Assembly: GCA_015232855.1 (NCBI GenBank)
Contig: JADFYW010000012.1
Span: 1 to 57,444 of the forward strand
Direction: 5' to 3'
Length of the DNA: 57,444 nt
Origin: Fibrobacteria bacterium
GTDB lineage: Bacteria > Fibrobacterota > Fibrobacteria > UBA11236 > JADFYW01
This document shows positions 36,484 to 44,338 of this stretch, one piece after another. How positions within the stretch are numbered: position 1 is the first letter of the stretch; each line of letters opens with the position of its first letter. A program made the translations under genes and the position numbers. The notes beneath the pieces were generated by a model. That model searched no databases. It was not told the DNA's origin and worked only from the letters and a program-made list of their open reading frames with translations.

Positions 36484-37797
36484 ATGAAGCGAAATATAGA
36501 CGAAAAACTGATAAATTGGAAGCAAAACAAAAATCGAAAAGTTCTTTTGCTTAGAGGAGCCCGACAAGTAGGAAAAACCTACTCAGTGAGGAAGCTTGGC
36601 AGAAGGTTTACTCATTTTCTGGAGGTAAATTTTGAGGAAGATCCAGAAATTATTTCCTTTTTTGAGCACTCGTTAAGTCCAGAAGAAATTTGCAATAAAT
36701 TGTATGCCTATTTTGATATTCCAATAATTGATGGAAAAACGCTTTTATTTTTGGATGAAATTCAGGCGTGTCCAAAAGCTTTAAAAGCCCTCCGGTTCTT
36801 TTATGAAAAAAAGAAAGAACTGCATGTTGTTGCTGCAGGCTCGCTATTAGAATTCAGCTTAGGTGAAATCCCGTCTTTTGGTGTAGGTCGAATTTCTTCA
36901 TTGTATATGTATCCTATGAATTTCCTGGAATTTATTACTGCAATTCATGGTAATGGTCTACATTCTCTCCTTGTTGAACATAATGCATCTAAATGTATTG
37001 ATTCAGCCTTACACAATAAATTATTAAATAGCCTATTAACATACCTTCTTATAGGTGGTTTACCTGATGTGGTTGAAAGCTATAGGACGGAAAAGGATCT
37101 TCACAACTGTATGAAGATTTTAGATGATTTGCTCATTACCATAAAAGATGATTTCGCGAAATACAGAAATAAAGTTCCTATTAGGATACTAAATGATACA
37201 CTGGACTCTATCGCAAGGCAGACTGGCAATAAGTTTAAATATTCTGAAATTGCGGAAAATGAACCTTATCATATAATAAAACCGGCTTTAAATCTTTTGA
37301 ATATGGCTGGATTAGCACATATCATTTATCATACATCTTCCAATGGCCTACCTTTAGGTTCTGGTACCAATCATAAAAAATTCAAAGTAATCTTATTTGA
37401 CACGGGTATATATCAACGAATAATGGGAACAAAATTAAAAGACTTTATTCCTAAAAATCTTTCTGATTTGATAAACCGAGGGAATCTTGTTGAACTTTTT
37501 GTAGGCTTGGAATTATTATCTTCTCAAGAACTATTTATTAAAAACCAATTATATTATTGGCATCGAGAAGCTCGTTCTTCAAATGCAGAAGTTGATTATG
37601 TAATACAAAAAGGTGAACGTATTGTACCTGTCGAAGTTAAATCAGGAAAAAAAGGCAGTATGCAAAGTATGTTTAAATTTATAGATGAAAAAAAATCAGA
37701 ATATGGTATTAGGCTTTCTCAGGAAAACTTTTCCAGATACAAAGATATTAGAAGTTTTCCAGCGTATTATGCGAGTTTACTGTTCAAAGATTTTTAA
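36484..37797 (+). CDS. AAA ATPase with C-terminal DUF4143 domain
   Basis: A 437-residue ATPase of the large AAA_14/DUF4143 family. Walker A is GARQVGKTY (25-33), Walker B LLFLDEIQ (87-94), sensor region VVAAGSLLEF. The DUF4143 part (about 200-430) ends in a restriction-nuclease-like strand set: NAEVDYVIQKGERIVPVEVK with the E...D...E-x-K pattern. These proteins are common, mobile and of unclear function. It is a lone gene after a 525-base gap, which fits an acquired unit. Confidence 0.9.
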   Translation: MKRNIDEKLINWKQNKNRKVLLLRGARQVGKTYSVRKLGRRFTHFLEVNFEEDPEIISFFEHSLSPEEICNKLYAYFDIPIIDGKTLLFLDEIQACPKALKALRFFYEKKKELHVVAAGSLLEFSLGEIPSFGVGRISSLYMYPMNFLEFITAIHGNGLHSLLVEHNASKCIDSALHNKLLNSLLTYLLIGGLPDVVESYRTEKDLHNCMKILDDLLITIKDDFAKYRNKVPIRILNDTLDSIARQTGNKFKYSEIAENEPYHIIKPALNLLNMAGLAHIIYHTSSNGLPLGSGTNHKKFKVILFDTGIYQRIMGTKLKDFIPKNLSDLINRGNLVELFVGLELLSSQELFIKNQLYYWHREARSSNAEVDYVIQKGERIVPVEVKSGKKGSMQSMFKFIDEKKSEYGIRLSQENFSRYKDIRSFPAYYASLLFKDF

Positions 37798-37916
37798 TGG
37801 AATGCTACATTTTGTTTTGTAGGCACACTGAATTTTTATAGTCCTCCCCCCTATCTCCATGTATATTATATTTGAGTGTTTTAAGCCAGTATTTCTATTT
37901 TTAAACAAAAAACATT

Positions 37917-38927
37917 ATGGAAAATAAAAAACAGAATGACGAACAATCCGACACCCAGGACGGTGGGCTCATCTATGGGTTCATATTTGACGGCAAGGGT
38001 TCTGCGAGGAAGGCTTCTTTGGATGATATTGGGACAAAGATCCGAGGGAAGGAATTCCTCTGGCTTCATCTGGATTTAGAACACCCCAACACCAAAAAAT
38101 GGCTTAAAAATGAGAGTGGCATTGAACGTGTTATCTGCGAATCTTTATTGGCGGAAGATACACGTCCCAGAATATATTCATTAAAAGACAGTATGCTGGC
38201 TGTGTTCCGCGGTATTAATTTTAATCCCGGATCGGTCCCTGATGATATGGTCTCTCTGCGGTTGTGGATTAATAACAAACAGCAAATTATTTCATTACGG
38301 CGATTACCGGTGATAGCCATGCAGGATATGGTTGAAAGTGTTCAAAAAGGTAAAGGTCCCTCATCATGCGGGGAATTTTTGAACATGACCTTACGAAGCC
38401 TGACGAGCAGGATTGGGGAATCAGTCTCTGATATTGATGATCAAATTGACAGTATGGAGGAACTTGAAAATTTTACGGATCACCGGAATATCCGGCAGGA
38501 ATTGAACAATATTAGAAGAGCTGCGATTGGAATCAGACGGTACATTGTCCCTCAAAGAGAAGCCTTATCGCTGATCAGCACAGAAAAATATGACTGGCTC
38601 ACCGATAATGACCGCATGCGCATTAGAGAGAGCTCTGAACGCACACAACGCTATGTGGAGGATCTTGATTTAATACGTGAACGATCCACTCTCATAAAAG
38701 AAGAAATTACCAGCCGGATAGCAGACCAAATGAATCGAACCATATACATGATGTCCATTGTTGCAACCATCTTCCTGCCCCTGGGGCTTCTTACTGGCTT
38801 GCTGGGGATTAATGTGGGAGGCATTCCCGGATCAGAATGGAAATGGTCCTTTGTTGTTGTATGCGGAATTCTCGTGGGGCTTGCCGGGTTAGAGTTATGG
38901 ATTTTTAAACGCCGGGATTTTCTCTAA
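37917..38927 (+). CDS. zntB: CorA-superfamily zinc transporter ZntB
   Basis: A 336-residue metal-ion transporter. A cytoplasmic domain of about 270 residues with long helices (IDSMEELENFTDHRNIRQEL) is followed by two membrane helices. Between them lies the signature GLLGINVGGIPGSEW; GIN in place of GMN and the IPG loop are typical of ZntB. The C-terminal Lys/Arg after TM2 (FKRRDFL) also fits the family. The gene overlaps the convergent mscS by four bases. Confidence 0.9.
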   Translation: MENKKQNDEQSDTQDGGLIYGFIFDGKGSARKASLDDIGTKIRGKEFLWLHLDLEHPNTKKWLKNESGIERVICESLLAEDTRPRIYSLKDSMLAVFRGINFNPGSVPDDMVSLRLWINNKQQIISLRRLPVIAMQDMVESVQKGKGPSSCGEFLNMTLRSLTSRIGESVSDIDDQIDSMEELENFTDHRNIRQELNNIRRAAIGIRRYIVPQREALSLISTEKYDWLTDNDRMRIRESSERTQRYVEDLDLIRERSTLIKEEITSRIADQMNRTIYMMSIVATIFLPLGLLTGLLGINVGGIPGSEWKWSFVVVCGILVGLAGLELWIFKRRDFL

Positions 38928-39775
38928 TCTTTTTGTTCTTTACCTTCATCGTGGATCTTAATAGGAAAAGCATCGGTTTTGCTGCCTGAATAAATGGTTC
39001 TGTGTGGGAAAGGTATTTCTATGCCTTCCTTATCAAAACATTCCTTGATCTCCATCATGATAGAGTTTTTCAGTTTAACGAAGTCAGTCTTAACAAACCA
39101 TACTCCGAACAGTATTTCCAAGGATGAATCACCAAAGTTCTTGAATAAAAGCAACGGCTCTGGTTCATCCAGGCAGAAAGGGTTTTTCCGGGCAACTTCT
39201 TTTAAAAGATTCATGACATTTGAAACATCTTCTTTGTAGGCGACATTAACATCAAGATTCATTCGCCGGATAGGATAACGGGTGATGTTGACTACTTCCT
39301 GTTTGATCAAATTTTCATTGGGAATCCTGACATAAAGATTATCTAAGGTCCTGAGTTTCACGGACAGAAAATCGATAGACACAACCACCCCCAGTCTTTC
39401 CCCTATCCTGATGAGATCCCCCACACTGAAGGGCTTTTCTCCTATTAAAAAAAGTCCGCTGATAACATTCGACAGGCTTGTCTGAGAAGCAAAACCCACC
39501 GCAATGCCAATTACTCCTGCGGTACCCATGAGGGCTGTTAAATTGAATCCTAACTCTTTGAAGACGGTAAATATGATAAGGCAAAGTCCCAGGTAAAACA
39601 GGCTTTTGTTTACTACCATACCGGCTTGTTCTGAGTATCTTTTTTTGGCTTGATTAGACACAACTTTCGCAAGAAAATGCAGACTGGGAATACCTATCAC
39701 TAATAAAACAAATACTCTTAACACAACACTGAATTGTATGTAGTTAAGTATTTCTGTCAGGCTGAAGTCCCCCAT
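38924..39775 (-). CDS. mscS: MscS-family mechanosensitive channel
   Basis: A 283-residue small-conductance mechanosensitive channel. Three membrane helices fill the first 100 residues. The pore-lining TM3 is GTAGVIGIAVGFASQTSLSN, followed by the beta domain (FSVGDLIRIGERLGVVVSI, VRIPNENLIKQEVVN). It starts one base after the stop of the DUF432-like gene and is very likely co-transcribed with it. Role: release of solutes at osmotic downshock. Confidence 0.92.
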   Translation of the reverse strand: MGDFSLTEILNYIQFSVVLRVFVLLVIGIPSLHFLAKVVSNQAKKRYSEQAGMVVNKSLFYLGLCLIIFTVFKELGFNLTALMGTAGVIGIAVGFASQTSLSNVISGLFLIGEKPFSVGDLIRIGERLGVVVSIDFLSVKLRTLDNLYVRIPNENLIKQEVVNITRYPIRRMNLDVNVAYKEDVSNVMNLLKEVARKNPFCLDEPEPLLLFKNFGDSSLEILFGVWFVKTDFVKLKNSIMMEIKECFDKEGIEIPFPHRTIYSGSKTDAFPIKIHDEGKEQKD

Positions 39776-39776
39776 C

Positions 39777-40553
39777 TCAAACCCCTACGATTTCTTTGAA
39801 ACTGCTGAATGTTCTTCTTACAAAGTTTTGATCAGCAACTTCTTTTGGTTCCGTAAGCAACTGCATTTCTTCGGTTTTATTGAGAGGCGGCCCCTCTATT
39901 TTGATTTTACTGTTCTTTTCGTTTCCCTGATAGGATATGTGTATTTTGTTTGTCCATAGCCGATTTTGTCCCTGATAAACAGCAAGGTTCTTTACCTGAA
40001 GACAAATTCTCTGCAGGACCAGATCCTCTCCTGATTCATTAGAAATTTGAACAGGACAAATGGCTTTATGCAAAAATGGTTTCAAGGGTTCATCTTGTGA
40101 CAAAATCGATGACTTCAGTGCATAACAAAGTTCCCCCGTTTCCATAGGCCCAAACCAGGTGTTTGAAAGAATTTCAGAAGGAATTTCCAGAATCAACTTG
40201 TCATCAGCAGACATTATCTTTAGCCAGATGGGGATACCGATATGAAAGTCTTTAGAGACACCGGCGGGAATTTTCATAGCAAACTCAGGTCTGACTACAA
40301 GTGCTCTATCAGGCAATGTAGGTGTAAATGCTATTGAATCAGAAGATTGAGAAATAATACAGCGGACCCATTCTAAATCTGATATTCTATCATCAATTTC
40401 AGACCAAATAAATTCCCTGGGTTCTGAAGATTTGTGTTCTGAAAAAGTATGTAATTCGTTTTTGGTCTTATATAACCATAATTTTAAAAATCCAGCTTCG
40501 ATGGTATAACAAAAACCATCCTTTATATTGTGCTTTTTCCAGGTATTAGTCAT
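39777..40553 (-). CDS. DUF432-like protein linked to mscS
   Basis: A 258-residue soluble protein. Its beta-rich layout, with FIWSEIDDRISDLEWVRCII, VVRPEFAMKIPAGVSKDFHI and WFGPMETGELCYALKS, fits the DUF432 family, which is often encoded beside mscS genes; the family call is from memory of its pattern and position. It ends one base before the mscS start, so translational coupling is likely and a role in channel function or osmotic response can be inferred. No catalytic motif is seen. Confidence 0.5.
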   Translation of the reverse strand: MTNTWKKHNIKDGFCYTIEAGFLKLWLYKTKNELHTFSEHKSSEPREFIWSEIDDRISDLEWVRCIISQSSDSIAFTPTLPDRALVVRPEFAMKIPAGVSKDFHIGIPIWLKIMSADDKLILEIPSEILSNTWFGPMETGELCYALKSSILSQDEPLKPFLHKAICPVQISNESGEDLVLQRICLQVKNLAVYQGQNRLWTNKIHISYQGNEKNSKIKIEGPPLNKTEEMQLLTEPKEVADQNFVRRTFSSFKEIVGV

Positions 40554-40676
40554 AATGAAAATAAGTTTGTGGCATGGTTAATAAAATTCAGAATAGTAAA
40601 AATACATTATTATGGTAAAATGACTTTAACTTGTTTCTGTTCAATATTGACCTATGTTTGTCAATTTACCAACAAC

Positions 40677-40754
40677 GTCATTACCCGGCTTGACCGGGTA
40701 ATCCATAAAATCATCGATTCTGGGATGGATCGCCCGGTCAAGCCGGGCGATGAC
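40677..40754. repeat. palindromic intergenic repeat, copy 2
   Basis: Two 30-base inverted arms (40677-40706 and 40725-40754) match at 26 positions. Each arm holds its own hairpin around CCCGGCTTGACCGGG. The architecture and most of the sequence match copy 1 at 4099-4178. In one frame the element reads VITRLDRVIH...MDRPVKPGDD, a peptide string often mis-called as protein from similar repeats in other bacteria. It lies between the DUF432-like gene and the end of cvfB. Confidence 0.87.
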
Positions 40755-40808
40755 AATCGTTGAAACCTTGTTTACTTAAAATTAACGCCAGTTTTACACA
40801 CGAACTAA

Positions 40809-41672
40809 CTACTCTATTAGCCGGATACCTTTTTCTTCAATGGTAAGGAGCTTCTGCTTGTACAGTATTCCAATTGCTCTTTTAAAGGCTTTTTTACTAG
40901 CCTGAAAGGCAGTGTAGATAGCTTTGGGTGGACTTTTATCGGCAAGAGGGAGAAAACCGCCCTCTGATTTTAAACGGCTTAATATCTGTTCAGCTAAATC
41001 TTCCGTCCTGTTTTCGGTTGGCTTTAGCAGGGTGACATCAATTTTACCATCCTCGCGTAGTTGTTTGATATAGCCTTTAATAGCCTGACCTTCGGTGATG
41101 TATTGAAAAACCTCATTTCTGAAAATCACTCCCTGATATCTTTTATTAATGACCACATTATATCCAATATTAAATCCATTACCAATAATCAGATCAACTT
41201 CATCTCCAGGTTTAAATTCCAGATTCGTACCGATAAACTTATATGTTTTTGCTGAGGCAACTAAACGGGCGCTGCTTTTGTCAAAGTATATATAGACGAT
41301 GTAGGATTTTCCCTTGATCATCTTCTGCTTCTGCTCACGATAAGGTACCAGTAAATCTTTAGGGAGTCCCCAATCCAAAAATGCCCCAATGGGTGTTACT
41401 TCGACTACTTTTAAAACTGCCAGTTCATCCGCCATTGCAAGAGGGGTTTCATTGGTGGCTACAAACCTGTCTTCTGAGTCTACATAAAGAAAAGCATCTA
41501 TCACATCATCCGTAGTACAATTTTGAGGAACATATTGTTTTGGCATTAAGATATTGCCAAATTCACGCGCATCCAAAAACACACCGAAATCAACCCGTTT
41601 TTCAACTCTCAGTTTGTTCCATTTTCCAATTTCAACGGCCGGTAAAGATGGCCTATCCGGGTAATTTTCCAT
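40809..41672 (-). CDS. cvfB: S1-domain RNA-binding protein, CvfB family
   Basis: A 287-residue protein with the CvfB/YitL layout: tandem S1-like OB folds and a C-terminal winged helix. VDFGVFLDAREFGNILMPKQ opens S1-1, VVEVTPIGAFLDWGLPKDLL is S1-2, and GYIKQLREDGKIDVTLLKP is the third. The winged helix is FLPLADKSPPKAIYTAFQAS followed by KKAFKRAIGILYKQK. Length matches the family (about 285-300). CvfB affects virulence gene expression in Staphylococcus; in general it is an RNA-binding regulator. Confidence 0.88.
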   Translation of the reverse strand: MENYPDRPSLPAVEIGKWNKLRVEKRVDFGVFLDAREFGNILMPKQYVPQNCTTDDVIDAFLYVDSEDRFVATNETPLAMADELAVLKVVEVTPIGAFLDWGLPKDLLVPYREQKQKMIKGKSYIVYIYFDKSSARLVASAKTYKFIGTNLEFKPGDEVDLIIGNGFNIGYNVVINKRYQGVIFRNEVFQYITEGQAIKGYIKQLREDGKIDVTLLKPTENRTEDLAEQILSRLKSEGGFLPLADKSPPKAIYTAFQASKKAFKRAIGILYKQKLLTIEEKGIRLIE

Positions 41673-41743
41673 AATGACCTAAGTTAATTTTAAATTACGG
41701 CGATTTCCCGGAAGTTTTTACGGATACCGAAGAAATTTCAATT

Positions 41744-41983
41744 TTACCCACAGCAACAACCACCTTTCCCTCCTGACTCTTGTATTGGTGGACAGGGAAC
41801 CGTACCATAGGAACAAAACACACAGCAGTCCTCTTTCTTTGGTTTTATAACTTCATGGCAATTAGTGCATTCGTAAAAGAACTGACACGCATTTGCAGGC
41901 ATGACTTCTTCTTTCTCAAACCCGCATTTAGGACAGGTGAAGATAGAGTTAGGTATTATATTCTCAGCTGACGACATACTCAT
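41744..41983 (-). CDS. GDCCVxC-type cysteine-rich protein
   Basis: A 79-residue protein with CPKCGFEKEEVMP, CTNCHEVIKPKKEDCCVFCS and YGTVPCPPIQ, ending in GGCCCG. The DCCVFCSYGxxxCPPIQ block is the mark of the GDCCVxC family, in which one Cys is a selenocysteine in some species and which often sits in mercury/metal-resistance neighbourhoods. All positions are Cys here. Its start codon overlaps the stop of the broken ORF6N gene (ATGA). A metal-binding or redox role is likely. Confidence 0.75.
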   Translation of the reverse strand: MSMSSAENIIPNSIFTCPKCGFEKEEVMPANACQFFYECTNCHEVIKPKKEDCCVFCSYGTVPCPPIQESGGKGGCCCG

Positions 41984-42510
41984 TTTTTCCCAAAGCCCAT
42001 TTTTCTTTTTTGTTTTGCTTTGATGGGTGGTTCCAAAAGGTTTTTGATCTCTTCAAAGGCCATGTCTATTCTTGAGTCGTGGAAATCGAGACGTTTCTCG
42101 ACTGTCTTGATTTTATTCATTATCTCATTGTGTGAGGTAAGAATCTGTCGGAGTTGTGTAAAGGCTCGCATTATCTGTATGCTGATGGTAATGGCTTTTT
42201 CAGAGTTCAATACAGCAGAAAGCATAGAGACACCTTGTTCTGTGAAGGCAAACGGGGCTTTTCTAATTGCCATTTTTAAGGACGGATTGGAAGTCGCAAT
42301 TTGCGACCTCCAATTTTCAAATTCTTCTTTTGAAAGCTGGAACATAAAGTCCGATGGAAATCTTTCAATATTCCTTTTAACACGTTCATTTATGCGCTTT
42401 GTTTCTACGCCATAAAAACAAGCTATGTCTCGGTCTAATATGACCTTTTAACCTCTAAGTTCGAGGATTTTCCCCTGGATATAATCTTGTGTTATTAATG
42501 CTTTTGTCAT
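41980..42510 (-). pseudogene. ORF6N-domain gene broken by one in-frame stop
   Basis: From an ATG at 42510 the frame reads MTKALITQDYIQGKILELRG, then TAA (42448-42450), then KVILDRDIACFYGVETKRIN and on without break to the stop at 41980. The family consensus at the stop is I-R-G-Q-K-V, so a CAA to TAA change explains it. The rest is intact: FPSDFMFQLSKEEFENWRSQ, KAPFAFTEQGVSMLSAVLNS and a C-terminal coiled region ending KAKQKRKMGFGKK. ORF6N proteins are phage/mobile-element-related DNA-binding proteins. A shorter product from the ATG at 42345 remains possible. Confidence 0.85.
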
Positions 42511-42637
42511 AGTGGTGCTTTATAGGTTAATTGATTCAATCAAAGTTTAATTATTTCAGGTAAAAAACATTAATAATTAACGAAAAGATTCTGAATAAGA
42601 AAATTGTACTTAGATAATAATGATAATAGGATTAACA

Positions 42638-43969
42638 TTATTCCCCTATTCCGGTGTTTTCAAGTAAGTACACTCCGGTACCCCGCATTTCGTGTTGACC
42701 AAGAAGATTAATTCTACCATGCCTCCGGGTATAATCCGGGGAAATGCCAATAAGTTGCCTATTTTGTGTTTCCAACTTCTGACGTGAAGAAAAAGCGTTT
42801 TTGTAATTAATACTGACCACTTCCGGGCTATAATCTAATGTGGCAAGGTATACCCCTTCTTTTTGTGTATCATAATAGAATAGAAAAAATTTGTTATTCA
42901 ATACCGCAAGACGGGGAATTAACCTTCCTTCGCCCCCTTCTGTTTTCGGACCCAATGTCTTTTGCGGAGACCAGGTGGCCCCGCTGTCTTCAGAGACTGA
43001 CCAGAGAATATCGGAATTTGACGCTGTTTTGGAGCCGTTGGTACCCAAACCTATCACCAGAATTACTTCGCCATTGTCTGTGGATGCGATAGCAGACAAG
43101 CCTACGCTTAAATGCCATGTCCCCATACTGTTCATAACCTTCTTATCATTTGAGAATTTTTTATTTCCTGTGAGATCGTATTGATTGTAATAGAGTTCCT
43201 GTACTGCTCCGGATATGAAATGCGCGTTACCTTGTTTATCAGGGTAAACATCGGGAAACCCTCTTCGTCCGGACCCCGGTGTATGTTGTTTGATGTTAGA
43301 TTCTATTTGATTGAAAAACGACTGGCCGGACTCACCCCAAGAGTAATGTGATACGCCAGGATCATCGTTATTTCCGCAAACAAAAAATATGGTGTTTTGA
43401 AACGCGCGCAGGCGGGAATGATTGTCAGCTCGGGTTACGCCAGACAATGTCCCCAGTTCACTTGAACTGCCCCCGGAAACTTCCCAAAAACGTACGTCCG
43501 ACGGGTGGCCGTCATAATCACCATGAATAGCATAGGCCTTATCAGCGCTAATTGCAGCCAGACCCACCGTATAATTTCTGGCAACCTTGACCCCGACTGG
43601 ATGCTCCCTGTCCCATTCACCGTCGGCGTTTCTACGACGATATTTAAGATCATGCCCCGAACCCCAATCGCCGTTATGTCGTGTCAGTATATGAACCGTT
43701 GAATCAGGTGCTGTTGCTATAGCCGGAGGAAAGTCCATTGCGCTCATCTGTCCGTCACCGACATCTTCCGACAAGACCACGCTCCCGCTTGAATCAATTT
43801 GTACATACTTTTCAGCAATCAAATGGATTTTTCCGTCAGGACCTGCTATAGCGTCAAACTGCGCTCCTTTAACAACTTTATTGAGCACTTCCCATTCAGG
43901 AGGCAAACTAAACGAAATGGCCGGCACTATAAAAACCACAACAGCTAAAAACAAATATTTACATTTCAT
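42638..43969 (-). CDS. exported sialidase-like (BNR) protein
   Basis: A 443-residue protein. The signal peptide (KYLFLAVVVFIVPAISFS) follows the ATG at 43969, which has a GGAGG site; a GTG start four codons earlier is possible. The body looks like a six-bladed propeller of the sialidase/BNR type, with an Asp-box-like SVSEDSGATWSPQKTLG and repeated AIATAPDSTVHIL / FPDVYPDKQGNAHFI blades. Catalytic residues of true sialidases cannot be confirmed. The end (GRINLLGQHEMRGTGVYLLE) resembles the C-terminal sorting modules seen in other exported proteins of this window. Confidence 0.65.
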   Translation of the reverse strand: MKCKYLFLAVVVFIVPAISFSLPPEWEVLNKVVKGAQFDAIAGPDGKIHLIAEKYVQIDSSGSVVLSEDVGDGQMSAMDFPPAIATAPDSTVHILTRHNGDWGSGHDLKYRRRNADGEWDREHPVGVKVARNYTVGLAAISADKAYAIHGDYDGHPSDVRFWEVSGGSSSELGTLSGVTRADNHSRLRAFQNTIFFVCGNNDDPGVSHYSWGESGQSFFNQIESNIKQHTPGSGRRGFPDVYPDKQGNAHFISGAVQELYYNQYDLTGNKKFSNDKKVMNSMGTWHLSVGLSAIASTDNGEVILVIGLGTNGSKTASNSDILWSVSEDSGATWSPQKTLGPKTEGGEGRLIPRLAVLNNKFFLFYYDTQKEGVYLATLDYSPEVVSINYKNAFSSRQKLETQNRQLIGISPDYTRRHGRINLLGQHEMRGTGVYLLENTGIGE

Positions 43970-44338
43970 ATTTTCCTCCACTTAGTTGATAGATACATTA
44001 ATGAGGTGAATATTCATTCTGTACTGTTGATGGTCTTAAAAGACTGCAAAATAAACCAGCCAAACAAAAGAATAAACACCTTTAATGAAGTAGTCGACAT
44101 GTTAAAAAAAAGGTTCCTCAGCAGAATCTGTCAGGGCTCATAGAAAACTTTACCTGTTTTGGTAAGAAAAGTTATTGTTACTCAGCAATGAACAATTGTA
44201 CACGTACCGATCATATGATACGCTATATTGGATAAGATAACAATAACTTGCAATAAGTCAATTGCTAGTTGAAAAAAAATTATAATTTCAAAAAAATGTT
44301 AATATAATTTTACTGATACCGGGGGGGCGTAATCCTAT
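43970..44338. other. intergenic region
   Basis: About 370 AT-rich bases between the sialidase-like gene's start and the end of the hybrid kinase. It should carry the sialidase-like gene's promoter. No gene, RNA or repeat was recognised. Confidence 0.5.

Noticed and set aside
40530-40763. 77-residue plus-strand frame with VITRLDRVIH and VKPGDD
   Set aside because: The peptide comes from translating the palindromic repeat; it is not a gene.
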